A stretch of DNA of 8,220 nt from an uncultured Erysipelotrichaceae bacterium (GTDB lineage: Bacteria > Bacillota_I > Bacilli_A > Erysipelotrichales > Erysipelotrichaceae), in contig CALUZL010000133.1 of assembly GCA_944325295.1 (NCBI GenBank), forward strand, positions 1 through 8,220. Reading direction: 5' to 3'. The position numbers were made by a program, and so were the translations under genes. Below the pieces are notes generated by a model. It had not been told where the DNA came from. It ran no database searches and saw only the letters and a program-made list of their open reading frames with translations. Positions 1-5,869 of this stretch are shown here, one piece after another. Every line of letters starts with the position of its first letter. Within the stretch, counting starts at the first letter, position 1.

Positions 1-10
1 ATGTTTAAAA

Positions 11-15
11 TCCTC
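11..15 (-). promoter_or_regulatory. Ribosome binding site for an unseen leftward gene
   Basis: The minus strand reads GAGGA at 11-15, then eight bases, then AT at positions 2-1, where the window ends. If the next base outside is G, an ATG would sit at normal spacing. The identity of the gene is not visible. In Bacillus-like genomes lysS often follows dusB, but nothing here tests that. Confidence 0.45.
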
Positions 16-30
16 ACTTTCAACAATTAG

Positions 31-59
31 ATTATATTACAAGATATAAAGTGCTTCAA
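31..59 (-). promoter_or_regulatory. Predicted sigma-A type promoter for a gene beyond the left edge
   Basis: On the minus strand a TTGAAG box (54-59) is followed by exactly 17 bases and a perfect TATAAT (31-36). Spacing and -10 match the housekeeping consensus and the -35 matches at four of six positions. It lies in AT-rich sequence with no open frame, downstream of the tRNA-Leu terminator, and a GAGGA ribosome binding site follows at 11-15. It therefore probably drives a leftward gene starting at the window edge. Promoter-like sequence arises by chance in AT-rich DNA, but the combination with a ribosome binding site makes chance less likely. Confidence 0.6.
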
Positions 60-141
60 CGAATTAGAAAGATAATCGTTAAAGAAAGACTATAAGATCA
101 TAAGTTTGATAAATCATTCCACAAAAATTCCCCAAAATAAC

Positions 142-165
142 AAAACCCCTTGATTTATCAGGGGC
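142..165 (-). terminator. Intrinsic terminator after tRNA-Leu
   Basis: On the minus strand a CCCC/GGGG stem, extended by A-T rich pairs with a one-base bulge (146-164), is followed by TTTT and a T-rich tail. It begins 15 bases past the CCA end of the tRNA, where the tRNA transcript would be expected to stop. Confidence 0.75.
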
Positions 166-179
166 TCTTGAGGCACTAA

Positions 180-262
180 TGGTGCGCGTGAAGGGACTCG
201 AACCCCCAAGCCGAGGCAATAGATTCTAAGTCTATCGTGTTTACCAATTTCACCACACGCGC
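180..262 (-). tRNA. tRNA-Leu, anticodon UAG
   Basis: This is a complete class II tRNA that decodes CUA and possibly other CUN leucine codons. The acceptor stem is GCGCGTG paired with CACGCGC (256-262 with 184-190). The D arm has a GTG/CAC stem with a GG-containing loop. The anticodon stem is ATAGA/TCTAT around the loop CTTAGAA, which gives anticodon TAG. A long variable arm with a GCC/GGC stem, the hallmark of Leu, Ser and Tyr tRNAs, follows. The T loop is TTCGAGT. The T stem GGGGG/CCCTT contains two G-U pairs. Discriminator A at 183 is followed by an encoded CCA at 180-182. It has its own likely promoter at 273-301 and a terminator at 142-165, and stands alone and not in a tRNA cluster. Confidence 0.97.
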
Positions 263-272
263 ATGCCTTAAT

Positions 273-301
273 ATATTACGATAAATACTTTGTCTTGACA
301 A
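273..301 (-). promoter_or_regulatory. Predicted promoter of tRNA-Leu
   Basis: On the minus strand TTGTCA (296-301; five of six match TTGACA) is followed by 17 bases and TAATAT (273-278; four of six match TATAAT). The -10 box ends ten bases before the first tRNA base, which would give a very short 5' leader. The -35 box overlaps a small inverted repeat, TTGTC-TT-GACAA (290-301), which is probably incidental. The tRNA could also be made by read-through from dus. Confidence 0.6.
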
Positions 302-316
302 GGAGCTATTTAAAAT

Positions 317-332
317 GCGGTCATAAGACCGC
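317..332 (-). terminator. Second hairpin downstream of dus, possible terminator
   Basis: A perfect 6-bp inverted repeat, GCGGTC-ATAA-GACCGC, lies between dus and the tRNA promoter. On the minus strand the stem is followed by ATTTTAAAT, a weak U tract. It could terminate the long operon or protect its 3' end. The short T run lowers confidence that it is a terminator. Confidence 0.45.
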
Positions 333-354
333 TAAATAAGGAGATATATATTAA

Positions 355-370
355 AGAGGATCTTTCCTCT
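355..370 (-). terminator. First hairpin downstream of dus, possible terminator
   Basis: A perfect 6-bp inverted repeat, AGAGGA-TCTT-TCCTCT, starts 23 bases after the dus stop codon. On the minus strand it is followed by TTAATATAT, a weak T tract. Together with the hairpin at 317-332 it forms a tandem pair at the presumed end of the operon. Confidence 0.4.
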
Positions 371-393
371 GTCTTAAATATAGAACCGTGACC

Positions 394-1368
394 TTAATTC
401 AAACTTAAATCGTAAAGATATTCATTCAATATCGTTTCAAGTTGTGCATAAGTAGTAATCGAGTTGGTTTTGGCCTTGACTTTGGCACTGTTTGGAAGAC
501 CTCTTAAATAGTGAGAAGCAATCTCACGCATCTTGCGCATGCCCATGTCCTCACCATAGAGCGAACAAAGTTTTTTTGCATGTCGAAGACACATCGCAAA
601 CCGTTTTTCACTACTTATATCCTCTAAAGGTTCGCCCTTTAAATACGACAATCCTTTACTTATGAGAAAAGGGTCTCCGATTAGAGCTCTGGCGATCATT
701 ACCCCGTCGCACCCCGTCTCAAGAAGTCGCCTTTCGATATCTTGGACATCTCGAATATCGCCATTGCCAATGAGCGGGATCGTGAGTTCCTTTTTCAATA
801 TCTTGACATGGGACCAATCGCCCTTACCTTCATACATTTGACTGCGTGTTCGCGTATGCAAACAGATCGCACTGACACCGACGCCATCCAAACGCTTCGC
901 TAAAGATAAGTAGTTGATCTCTTTTGTCGAAAAACCTAAGCGCATCTTTACCGTTACCGGTTTTTTGACGTTTTCAATTATCTTTGAAACGATCTCAGTG
1001 GCAAGATCCGGATTTCTCATCAAAGCACTACCGGCACCGGTCTTGATGACTTTAGTCATGGGACATCCCATATTTATATCGATGATATCGGCATTTGTCT
1101 CTCTGTCAAGATAAATGGCTGCTTTTACCATAGTATCTACTTCGGATCCGAATAATTGGATGGCGACCGGGTGGTAGCGATCATCGATTTGACACATCTT
1201 GAGCGTCTTGTCGTTTTTATAAACAATGGCTTTGTCTGACACCATATCCGTATAGACCAGTTGAGCACCGTTTTCAAATAAAAGCTCTCTGAATGCACTA
1301 TCTGATATCCCGGCCATCGGTCCGGCAACGATCGGATTATCGATCTCTATATTTCCTATTTTAAACAT
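394..1368 (-). CDS. dusB: tRNA-dihydrouridine synthase, DusB type
   Basis: This FMN-dependent, NAD(P)H-using cytoplasmic enzyme reduces uridine to dihydrouridine in the D loop of tRNAs. The 324-residue product has the usual family length. Visible Dus signatures are NPIVAGPMAGISDSAFR at 11-27 (flavin site), NMGCPMTK at 99-106 with catalytic Cys102, VKMRLGF near 140-146, the HTRTRSQMYEG block at 171-181, GNGDI at 201-205, the phosphate-binding VMIARALIGDP region, and a C-terminal MRKMREIASHYLRGLP tRNA-binding helix. I chose the ATG at 1368 (MFKIGNIEID) because homologues start there. The frame stays open to an ATG at 1443, but that would add 25 residues inside the hslO zinc-site coding region. 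The ATG overlaps the hslO stop by 8 nt and has no visible Shine-Dalgarno, so translation is probably coupled to hslO. It is the last protein gene of the run. The assignment to B over other Dus subtypes rests on gene order and similarity from memory. Confidence 0.93.
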   Translation of the reverse strand: MFKIGNIEIDNPIVAGPMAGISDSAFRELLFENGAQLVYTDMVSDKAIVYKNDKTLKMCQIDDRYHPVAIQLFGSEVDTMVKAAIYLDRETNADIIDINMGCPMTKVIKTGAGSALMRNPDLATEIVSKIIENVKKPVTVKMRLGFSTKEINYLSLAKRLDGVGVSAICLHTRTRSQMYEGKGDWSHVKILKKELTIPLIGNGDIRDVQDIERRLLETGCDGVMIARALIGDPFLISKGLSYLKGEPLEDISSEKRFAMCLRHAKKLCSLYGEDMGMRKMREIASHYLRGLPNSAKVKAKTNSITTYAQLETILNEYLYDLSLN

Positions 1369-2224
1369 TGCGGTATCTTTGGATATCTTCCTTAGAGAAA
1401 TGATAGGTTTTATTGCAAAATTCACATTTGATGATGATGTCATCGTCTTTTAAGACTTCGTCGAGATCTTTATCATTCAAAGTCAAAAGACCTTTCAAAA
1501 ACCGATCGCGATTACAATCGCAGCGATATTGCAATTTCCTTTTTTCTAAGATCTTGGCTTCAGGAAAGTACTCAAAGATGATTTCTTCGATCTTCATCCC
1601 CTCATCAAGCAGCGTCGATACCGGTCTTAAGCGTTTTTGAACTTCCTCAAGATAGACTATATCCTCTTCTTTATGTCCCGGCAGAAGTTGAGCGATGAGA
1701 GCACCGGAAGACTTCGTCGAATAGTCAATATCGACTAAGACTCCGCAAGCCACGATCGAGGGTACTTGTTCGCTGAGCGCAAAATAATAAGCAAAATCAT
1801 CACCGATCTCACCGGTTTGGATCTCAACTTGCGATGTGAAAGGAATTTCGTTGCTGAAACGCGTTACCTTTAAATACCCATCTGTACCAACAGCTAATCC
1901 GACCGCTAATTTGCTCGAGTCGTTATATTTCAAATAGACGCTTGGATCGCCGACAAAGCCTTTTATATCACCACTACTTTTAGCTTCAACAAAAACGGTA
2001 CCTAAAGGCCCGTTGCCGTTTATTGATATCTGGATCTTTTCGCCTTCATCTTTAAGATTCATCGCCATCAGTGCCGCTATGGCCATTACCCTGCCTAAAG
2101 CCGCATTGGCTGTCGGATACAGGTCATGAAACTTTCGAGCCGTTTCCGTTATTTCTTTAGTATCTGCTGCCAATATCCGAATATTTCTGGATTCGATGAT
2201 GGCATTTATTCCATAACTTTCCAT
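1361..2224 (-). CDS. hslO: Hsp33 redox-regulated holdase chaperone
   Basis: Hsp33 is a cytoplasmic chaperone that is inactive when reduced and zinc-bound. Oxidative unfolding switches it on, so that it holds aggregating proteins during oxidative stress. The 287-residue length is typical. The C-terminal zinc switch is clear: Cys235-x-Cys237 (YRCDCN) and Cys267-x-x-Cys270 (CEFC), with 29 residues between the pairs. The N-terminal domain has family-like stretches such as TANAALGRVMA (38-48), a GNGPLGTVFVEA segment (71-81) and GDPSVYLKY (92-100). The ATG at 2224 has a strong AGGAGG site (2229-2234) with a short 4-nt spacer. Only 27 nt separate it from ftsH, and that gap is largely filled by a 12-bp hairpin that could lower its expression. 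It overlaps dus by 8 nt. In Bacillus coaX sits between ftsH and hslO; here it is absent. Confidence 0.95.
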   Translation of the reverse strand: MESYGINAIIESRNIRILAADTKEITETARKFHDLYPTANAALGRVMAIAALMAMNLKDEGEKIQISINGNGPLGTVFVEAKSSGDIKGFVGDPSVYLKYNDSSKLAVGLAVGTDGYLKVTRFSNEIPFTSQVEIQTGEIGDDFAYYFALSEQVPSIVACGVLVDIDYSTKSSGALIAQLLPGHKEEDIVYLEEVQKRLRPVSTLLDEGMKIEEIIFEYFPEAKILEKRKLQYRCDCNRDRFLKGLLTLNDKDLDEVLKDDDIIIKCEFCNKTYHFSKEDIQRYRNV

Positions 2225-2228
2225 AAGT

Positions 2229-2234
2229 CCTCCT
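2229..2234 (-). promoter_or_regulatory. Shine-Dalgarno site of hslO, next to a hairpin
   Basis: The minus strand reads AGGAGG four bases before the ATG. It begins only four bases after the T run of the 2239-2267 hairpin, so an RNA ending at that hairpin would lack this site, while a read-through RNA would present it unpaired. Confidence 0.8.
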
Positions 2235-2238
2235 CTGT

Positions 2239-2267
2239 AAAAGAAGCTGATCTATTCAGCTTCTTTT
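2239..2267 (-). terminator. Terminator-like hairpin holding the ftsH stop codon
   Basis: A perfect 12-bp inverted repeat (2239-2250 with 2256-2267) encloses a 5-nt loop. On the minus strand the 5' arm encodes the last Lys-Glu-Ala codons of FtsH, the TAG stop falls at the loop (2252-2254), and the 3' arm ends in CTTCTTTTAC, giving a short U run. It looks like an internal attenuator or an mRNA-stabilising 3' end that separates tilS-hpt-ftsH from hslO-dus. The U run comes from the arm itself and is only four long, so termination is likely partial. The repeat is symmetric and would also form on a plus-strand RNA. Confidence 0.65.
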
Positions 2268-4138
2268 GTATTATCACTTTCGATCAATTTGACAAGTTTG
2301 CCATCAACAACCCCGATCTTATCATTGATGAGCTCATCGATCTCTTCGGCCGTAAGCGTTTCATTGACGATCAGTGCTTCAGCGATCTTGATGAGATCAT
2401 CTTTATGTTTGAGGATGATATCAGTGGCCTGATCGTGCGATTGCTCTACGATCTTTCTGACTTCCTGATCAATCTCAAAAGCGATCTGCGAAGAGACGTT
2501 GCTCGGTGAATTGTAATCACGACCCAAGAATACTGATCTGGCCCCGTGATCGTACTGGATAGGTCCTAGCTCACTCATCCCGTACAAGGTCACCATGTCT
2601 TTAGCGATCTTTGTGGCCTGTTCGATATCGTTTGAGGCTCCGGTCGAGATATCGTCAAAGAATATCTCCTCGGCACAACGACCGCCCATATAAGAAGTTA
2701 TAGTGTCGAGAAGTTCTTTTTTGGTATTTAAGATCCGCTCCTTGCGCGGCGTTATCAGGTTATAACCGCCAGCGTTGCCGCGCGGTATGATCGTCACCTT
2801 TTGAACAACAGCGCCATCGGGCAGATTAAGACCGACGATCGCATGTCCTGCCTCATGATAAGCCACCAATTTTTTAGTCTTTTCATCATAGGTCCTGGAC
2901 TTTTTAGCCGGACCCATCATGACTCTGTCAATGGCTTCATCGATGTCGTTCATGTCGATGATTTCTTTATTTTCTCTTACAGCTAAAATCGCTGCTTCGT
3001 TTAAAACATTTTCAAGGTCAGCACCACTAAAACCCGGAGTCCTGGTCGCCAGTGCTGCCAAGTCGACATCGGGCGCAAGGTGTTTATTTCGGGCATGAAC
3101 TTTTAAGATCGCTTCTCGTCCTTTTTTATCGGGCAGGGAGACCGTGATCTGACGATCGAATCTTCCCGGTCTGAGTAATGCCGGGTCCAAGACATCCGGA
3201 CGGTTAGTTGCTGCGATAACGACGATACCGCTGTTATCGGACATGCCATCCATTTCTACTAACAGCTGGTTGAGCGTCTGCTCCCTCTCGTCGTGACCGC
3301 CGCCCATTCCGGCTCCGCGTTGACGACCGACTGCATCGATCTCATCGATAAAGATCATACAAGGTGCTGTCTGTTTTGCCCTTTTAAACATATCACGAAC
3401 ACGGCTTGCACCAACACCGACAAACATCTCGACAAAGTCTGAACCGGAAATAGAATAAAATGGTACATTTGCTTCACCGGCTACCGCTTTGGCCAGCAGA
3501 GTCTTACCGGTACCGGGTGAGCCGACCATCAGAATGCCTTTGGGAATACGTGCACCCATCTTGGCAAATTTGCGTGGTGTTTTAAGATACTCGATGATCT
3601 CGGCCATTTCTTCTTTTTCCTCGTCACATCCGGCAACATCAGCAAAGCGAACCTTTATGTCCTGCTCAAGTCGAGCTCGGGATTTAGAAAAGTCAAAAGC
3701 CTGCTTGTTAGCTCCGCCACCATTGAGGCTTTTGAGCATCATGTAGCCGAAGATCACAAACAACAATATCGGTAAAGCACTGGTCAAAAGCTCGATGAGC
3801 ATATTGGACTCATTGGCATCAGACACTGTCACATTATTGTTCGCCTCAAGATCGATCACTATCTGATTGAGCAATTCTTCCGTATTTGGGATCGTCACTA
3901 CAAAGTTGCGATCGACCCCGTTTTGATCACTGTAGACACCGACGATATCCGCCGTGTTATAATCGATCGTCAGATTTGCCGATTTGATCTGGCCGTTATT
4001 CAATATACTGTTGAACTGACCATAACTCAAGTTATCGGTTCTGCTCTGTTGCGGATTCATAAAAGCCAGTGTCAACAAAAAGATAATGACCATCAAATAC
4101 GGCAATGAATAAATAAACTTATTGCGATTATTTGGCAT
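2252..4138 (-). CDS. ftsH: ATP-dependent zinc metalloprotease FtsH
   Basis: FtsH is a membrane-anchored hexameric AAA+ protease that extracts and degrades misassembled membrane proteins and selected cytosolic regulators. The product has 628 residues. In order: transmembrane segment 1 (about 9-27), an extracytoplasmic FtsH_ext domain (about 28-115), transmembrane segment 2 (about 116-136), and a glycine-rich linker. The AAA domain follows, with Walker A GSPGTGKT (206-213), pore-loop FVGVGAS (239-245), Walker B MIFIDE (261-266) and the second region of homology around 311-329 with both arginines. The peptidase M41 domain has HEAGH (428-432) and the third zinc ligand Asp504. All catalytic elements are intact. 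The ATG at 4138 has AAGGAG seven bases upstream. It sits 11 nt after hpt, the standard Bacillota order. Its last codons and stop lie within a 12-bp hairpin. Confidence 0.98.
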   Translation of the reverse strand: MPNNRNKFIYSLPYLMVIIFLLTLAFMNPQQSRTDNLSYGQFNSILNNGQIKSANLTIDYNTADIVGVYSDQNGVDRNFVVTIPNTEELLNQIVIDLEANNNVTVSDANESNMLIELLTSALPILLFVIFGYMMLKSLNGGGANKQAFDFSKSRARLEQDIKVRFADVAGCDEEKEEMAEIIEYLKTPRKFAKMGARIPKGILMVGSPGTGKTLLAKAVAGEANVPFYSISGSDFVEMFVGVGASRVRDMFKRAKQTAPCMIFIDEIDAVGRQRGAGMGGGHDEREQTLNQLLVEMDGMSDNSGIVVIAATNRPDVLDPALLRPGRFDRQITVSLPDKKGREAILKVHARNKHLAPDVDLAALATRTPGFSGADLENVLNEAAILAVRENKEIIDMNDIDEAIDRVMMGPAKKSRTYDEKTKKLVAYHEAGHAIVGLNLPDGAVVQKVTIIPRGNAGGYNLITPRKERILNTKKELLDTITSYMGGRCAEEIFFDDISTGASNDIEQATKIAKDMVTLYGMSELGPIQYDHGARSVFLGRDYNSPSNVSSQIAFEIDQEVRKIVEQSHDQATDIILKHKDDLIKIAEALIVNETLTAEEIDELINDKIGVVDGKLVKLIESDNTKEAE

Positions 4139-4145
4139 TTAAAAA

Positions 4146-4151
4146 CTCCTT
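4146..4151 (-). promoter_or_regulatory. Shine-Dalgarno site of ftsH overlapping the hpt stop
   Basis: The minus strand reads TTAAGGAG, in which the hpt stop TAA (4150-4152) shares two bases with AAGGAG (4146-4151). Seven bases separate it from the ftsH ATG. Ribosomes terminating on hpt would sit on this site, so coupling between the two genes is plausible. Confidence 0.75.
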
Positions 4152-4686
4152 AATAACATTCTCTTTTCAATATACCTATATATGGCAGATTGCGATATTT
4201 CTGATTATAATCGAGTCCAAATCCTACCAAAAAACGATTTGGAACCGTAAAGCCGACATAATCTCCTTCAATATCGCAGCTTGCGATTCGACCCTCTGGT
4301 TTGTCCAAAAGAGTCGCCACCTTAACACTTTTTGCACCTTTTGAATATAAGATCTCGATGACTTTCTTTAAAGTCTTTCCGGTATCGATAATATCTTCAA
4401 CGATGATCAAATCATCATCTTTTACCGAATTCTCTAAGTCCTTATTGATTCTGACATCACCGGTTGATTCTGTTCCTTCATAGCTTGAGACATCCATAAA
4501 ATCGATCTCCATATCGACAGTGATATGCTTCATAAGTTCTGCCAAAAAAGGTACCGAACCTTTTAAAAGCCCGATCAATATCGGTCTTTTGCCACGATAT
4601 TCACTGCTGATCTCTTCACCGATCTCTTTGGCTCTTTTCACTATCTCATCGTAACTGATCAATACTTCCTCGATATCAGAATGCAT
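4150..4686 (-). CDS. hpt: Hypoxanthine(-guanine) phosphoribosyltransferase
   Basis: This cytoplasmic purine-salvage enzyme transfers phosphoribose from PRPP to hypoxanthine or guanine, giving IMP or GMP. The 178-residue type I phosphoribosyltransferase fold has the typical bacterial length. Key sites are the LKGS loop (41-44), the SSYEG flexible loop (67-71), the PRPP-binding VEDIIDTGKT motif (96-105), LLDKPEGR (127-133) near the purine site, and the C-terminal VGFGLDYNQKYRNLP block (154-168). The start at 4686 follows a strong GGAGG site. The gene begins one base after the tilS stop and ends 11 nt before ftsH. The tilS-hpt pairing is widespread in Bacillota. In B. subtilis the HprT and TilS products have been linked to control of ftsH; whether that holds here is unknown. 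Confidence 0.96.
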   Translation of the reverse strand: MHSDIEEVLISYDEIVKRAKEIGEEISSEYRGKRPILIGLLKGSVPFLAELMKHITVDMEIDFMDVSSYEGTESTGDVRINKDLENSVKDDDLIIVEDIIDTGKTLKKVIEILYSKGAKSVKVATLLDKPEGRIASCDIEGDYVGFTVPNRFLVGFGLDYNQKYRNLPYIGILKRECY

Positions 4687-4687
4687 T

Positions 4688-5869
4688 CTATTCTTCCTCC
4701 ATATTTAAGTATTCTATCATAAAAAAGTTAGGTTTAATAGAATAATGTTCACAATCACAACCAATACCCGGCACAAATATTATCTTGCCGTTTTTTGCCA
4801 AGACGACCGGCCATCTCTCCCTTATGAATGAGGGGATTTTATGATCGATGAAATAACGACTGAGCCTTTTTTGACCATAGGTCATCTTTATGCGATCGCC
4901 ATCTTTAAAATTCCGGATCGTGATCGGATAGTCTTTGGCCGATAAGGTGGCGCTGTGAAAACGGTCTGCTGTTTCGACCAGACTGTAATACTTCTTTTTA
5001 TCTTTCTTAAAAGCAGCGTAAGTAAAACTGTATCCTTTGAATAAACTGCTTATGAATATTTGCCCGCGGTCTTTATAGATAGTCCTTTCGCCGATCGTCA
5101 GCTTTAAACCGGCAGTACTCTCAAGCTGTCTTTTCAACTCTTTTAAATGTTCTTTGGCGATCTTTTTTGAAAGTTTCATTCTCAAAAAGGAATCTTTGTC
5201 GATGATGTCCAAATACTCTTTTTCCGTATAGAGATTCCTTTTATATTTGGCGGCAATAAAATTGAGATACCTCTGTCTTTTGATGTTTATCATCTCACAG
5301 CGATAAAACAGGATCTTCTTTTTATAAGACGGTATCGAAAGCTTATGACGGATGCGATTGCGACTGTAGTCATCGTTTAGATTAGTCTCATCGATGCCAT
5401 AGGGAACATGATTCTTTAAGCAATAATCTTCAAGACATCTTTTTTCGGTATCGATAAGCGGCCTTAAGACCTTAAGATTGCCATATGTCGTCAGCTTGTT
5501 TATCCCATAGTATTCATGATATGACCTTCTTTCAAGCTGCATCACAAGAGTTTCGATATAGTCATCTAGGTTGTGAGCCACAAAAAGGATATCGGTCTTA
5601 TATTTTTCAGCGATATCTTCAAAGAAATGATAACGAAACGCTCTAGCATAATCCTGAAAGTTGCCCCTTTTACAGGTTGAGTGTGCTATTTCAAGATCGA
5701 GATCATATCTTTGACAATAATCTTTGACGATCATTTCATCGCGCGTTGCCGTATCTCTTTTATGATAATTCACATGACAGGCAACAACCGCACATCCGTT
5801 TCGCCTTAATAGGTCGAGTAAAGCCATGGAATCCGGGCCGCCGGAAACGGCTACTAATACCTTCTTCAT
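4688..5869 (-). CDS. tilS: tRNA(Ile)-lysidine synthetase
   Basis: TilS uses ATP to attach lysine to C34 of the minor tRNA-Ile(CAU), converting it from Met to Ile identity and allowing AUA decoding; it is normally essential. The N-terminal PP-loop ATPase domain shows SGGPDS (9-14), CHVNYHKR (31-38), FQDYARAFRYHFF (71-83), AHNLDDYIET (98-107), LRPLI (135-139) and the DETN...YSRNRIRH block (160-175). After a reduced, Lys-rich middle region, the C-terminal TilS domain (about 314-393) has IRNFKDGDRIKM, KRLSRYFIDHKIP and RERWPVV. At 393 residues it is shorter than the Bacillus protein as I recall it, and the loss appears to be in the middle. The start overlaps the upstream acetyltransferase stop as ATGA. 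An AGGA two bases before the ATG is too close to be an ideal binding site, so coupling is likely. It sits immediately upstream of hpt. Confidence 0.95.
   Translation of the reverse strand: MKKVLVAVSGGPDSMALLDLLRRNGCAVVACHVNYHKRDTATRDEMIVKDYCQRYDLDLEIAHSTCKRGNFQDYARAFRYHFFEDIAEKYKTDILFVAHNLDDYIETLVMQLERRSYHEYYGINKLTTYGNLKVLRPLIDTEKRCLEDYCLKNHVPYGIDETNLNDDYSRNRIRHKLSIPSYKKKILFYRCEMINIKRQRYLNFIAAKYKRNLYTEKEYLDIIDKDSFLRMKLSKKIAKEHLKELKRQLESTAGLKLTIGERTIYKDRGQIFISSLFKGYSFTYAAFKKDKKKYYSLVETADRFHSATLSAKDYPITIRNFKDGDRIKMTYGQKRLSRYFIDHKIPSFIRERWPVVLAKNGKIIFVPGIGCDCEHYSIKPNFFMIEYLNMEEE
4694..4700 (-). promoter_or_regulatory. Shine-Dalgarno site of hpt inside the tilS 3' end
   Basis: The minus strand reads GGAGGAA, with GGAGG at 4696-4700 and nine bases to the ATG. 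The same bases encode the glutamates at the TilS C-terminus, so the acidic tail of TilS may be shaped by this site. Confidence 0.8.

Noticed and set aside
1..30. Plus-strand ATG at position 1 as a coding start
   Set aside because: The frame closes at a TAG after nine codons and the region is AT-rich with stops in all frames.
290..301. TTGTC-TT-GACAA inverted repeat as an operator over the tRNA promoter
   Set aside because: The arms are only five bases and the central spacing is too tight for a typical dimeric repressor. It is best explained by the -35 sequence itself.
1369..1443. N-terminal extension of dus to an upstream ATG at 1443
   Set aside because: The extra 25 residues overlap the Hsp33 zinc-site coding region and have no family counterpart. 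Dus proteins begin at about the MFKIGNIEI segment.
2126..2509. 127-codon plus-strand open frame across the hslO and ftsH ends
   Set aside because: It is antisense to two well-supported genes and its composition mirrors their codons. No motif or binding site was seen.
5866..5868. Possible UGA=Trp genetic code, because the acetyltransferase stop is TGA
   Set aside because: Reading through would add only three more codons before TAG, so this site is not decisive. However, tryptophans in dus, ychF, tilS and the acetyltransferase are written TGG, which argues for the standard code in an AT-rich genome.
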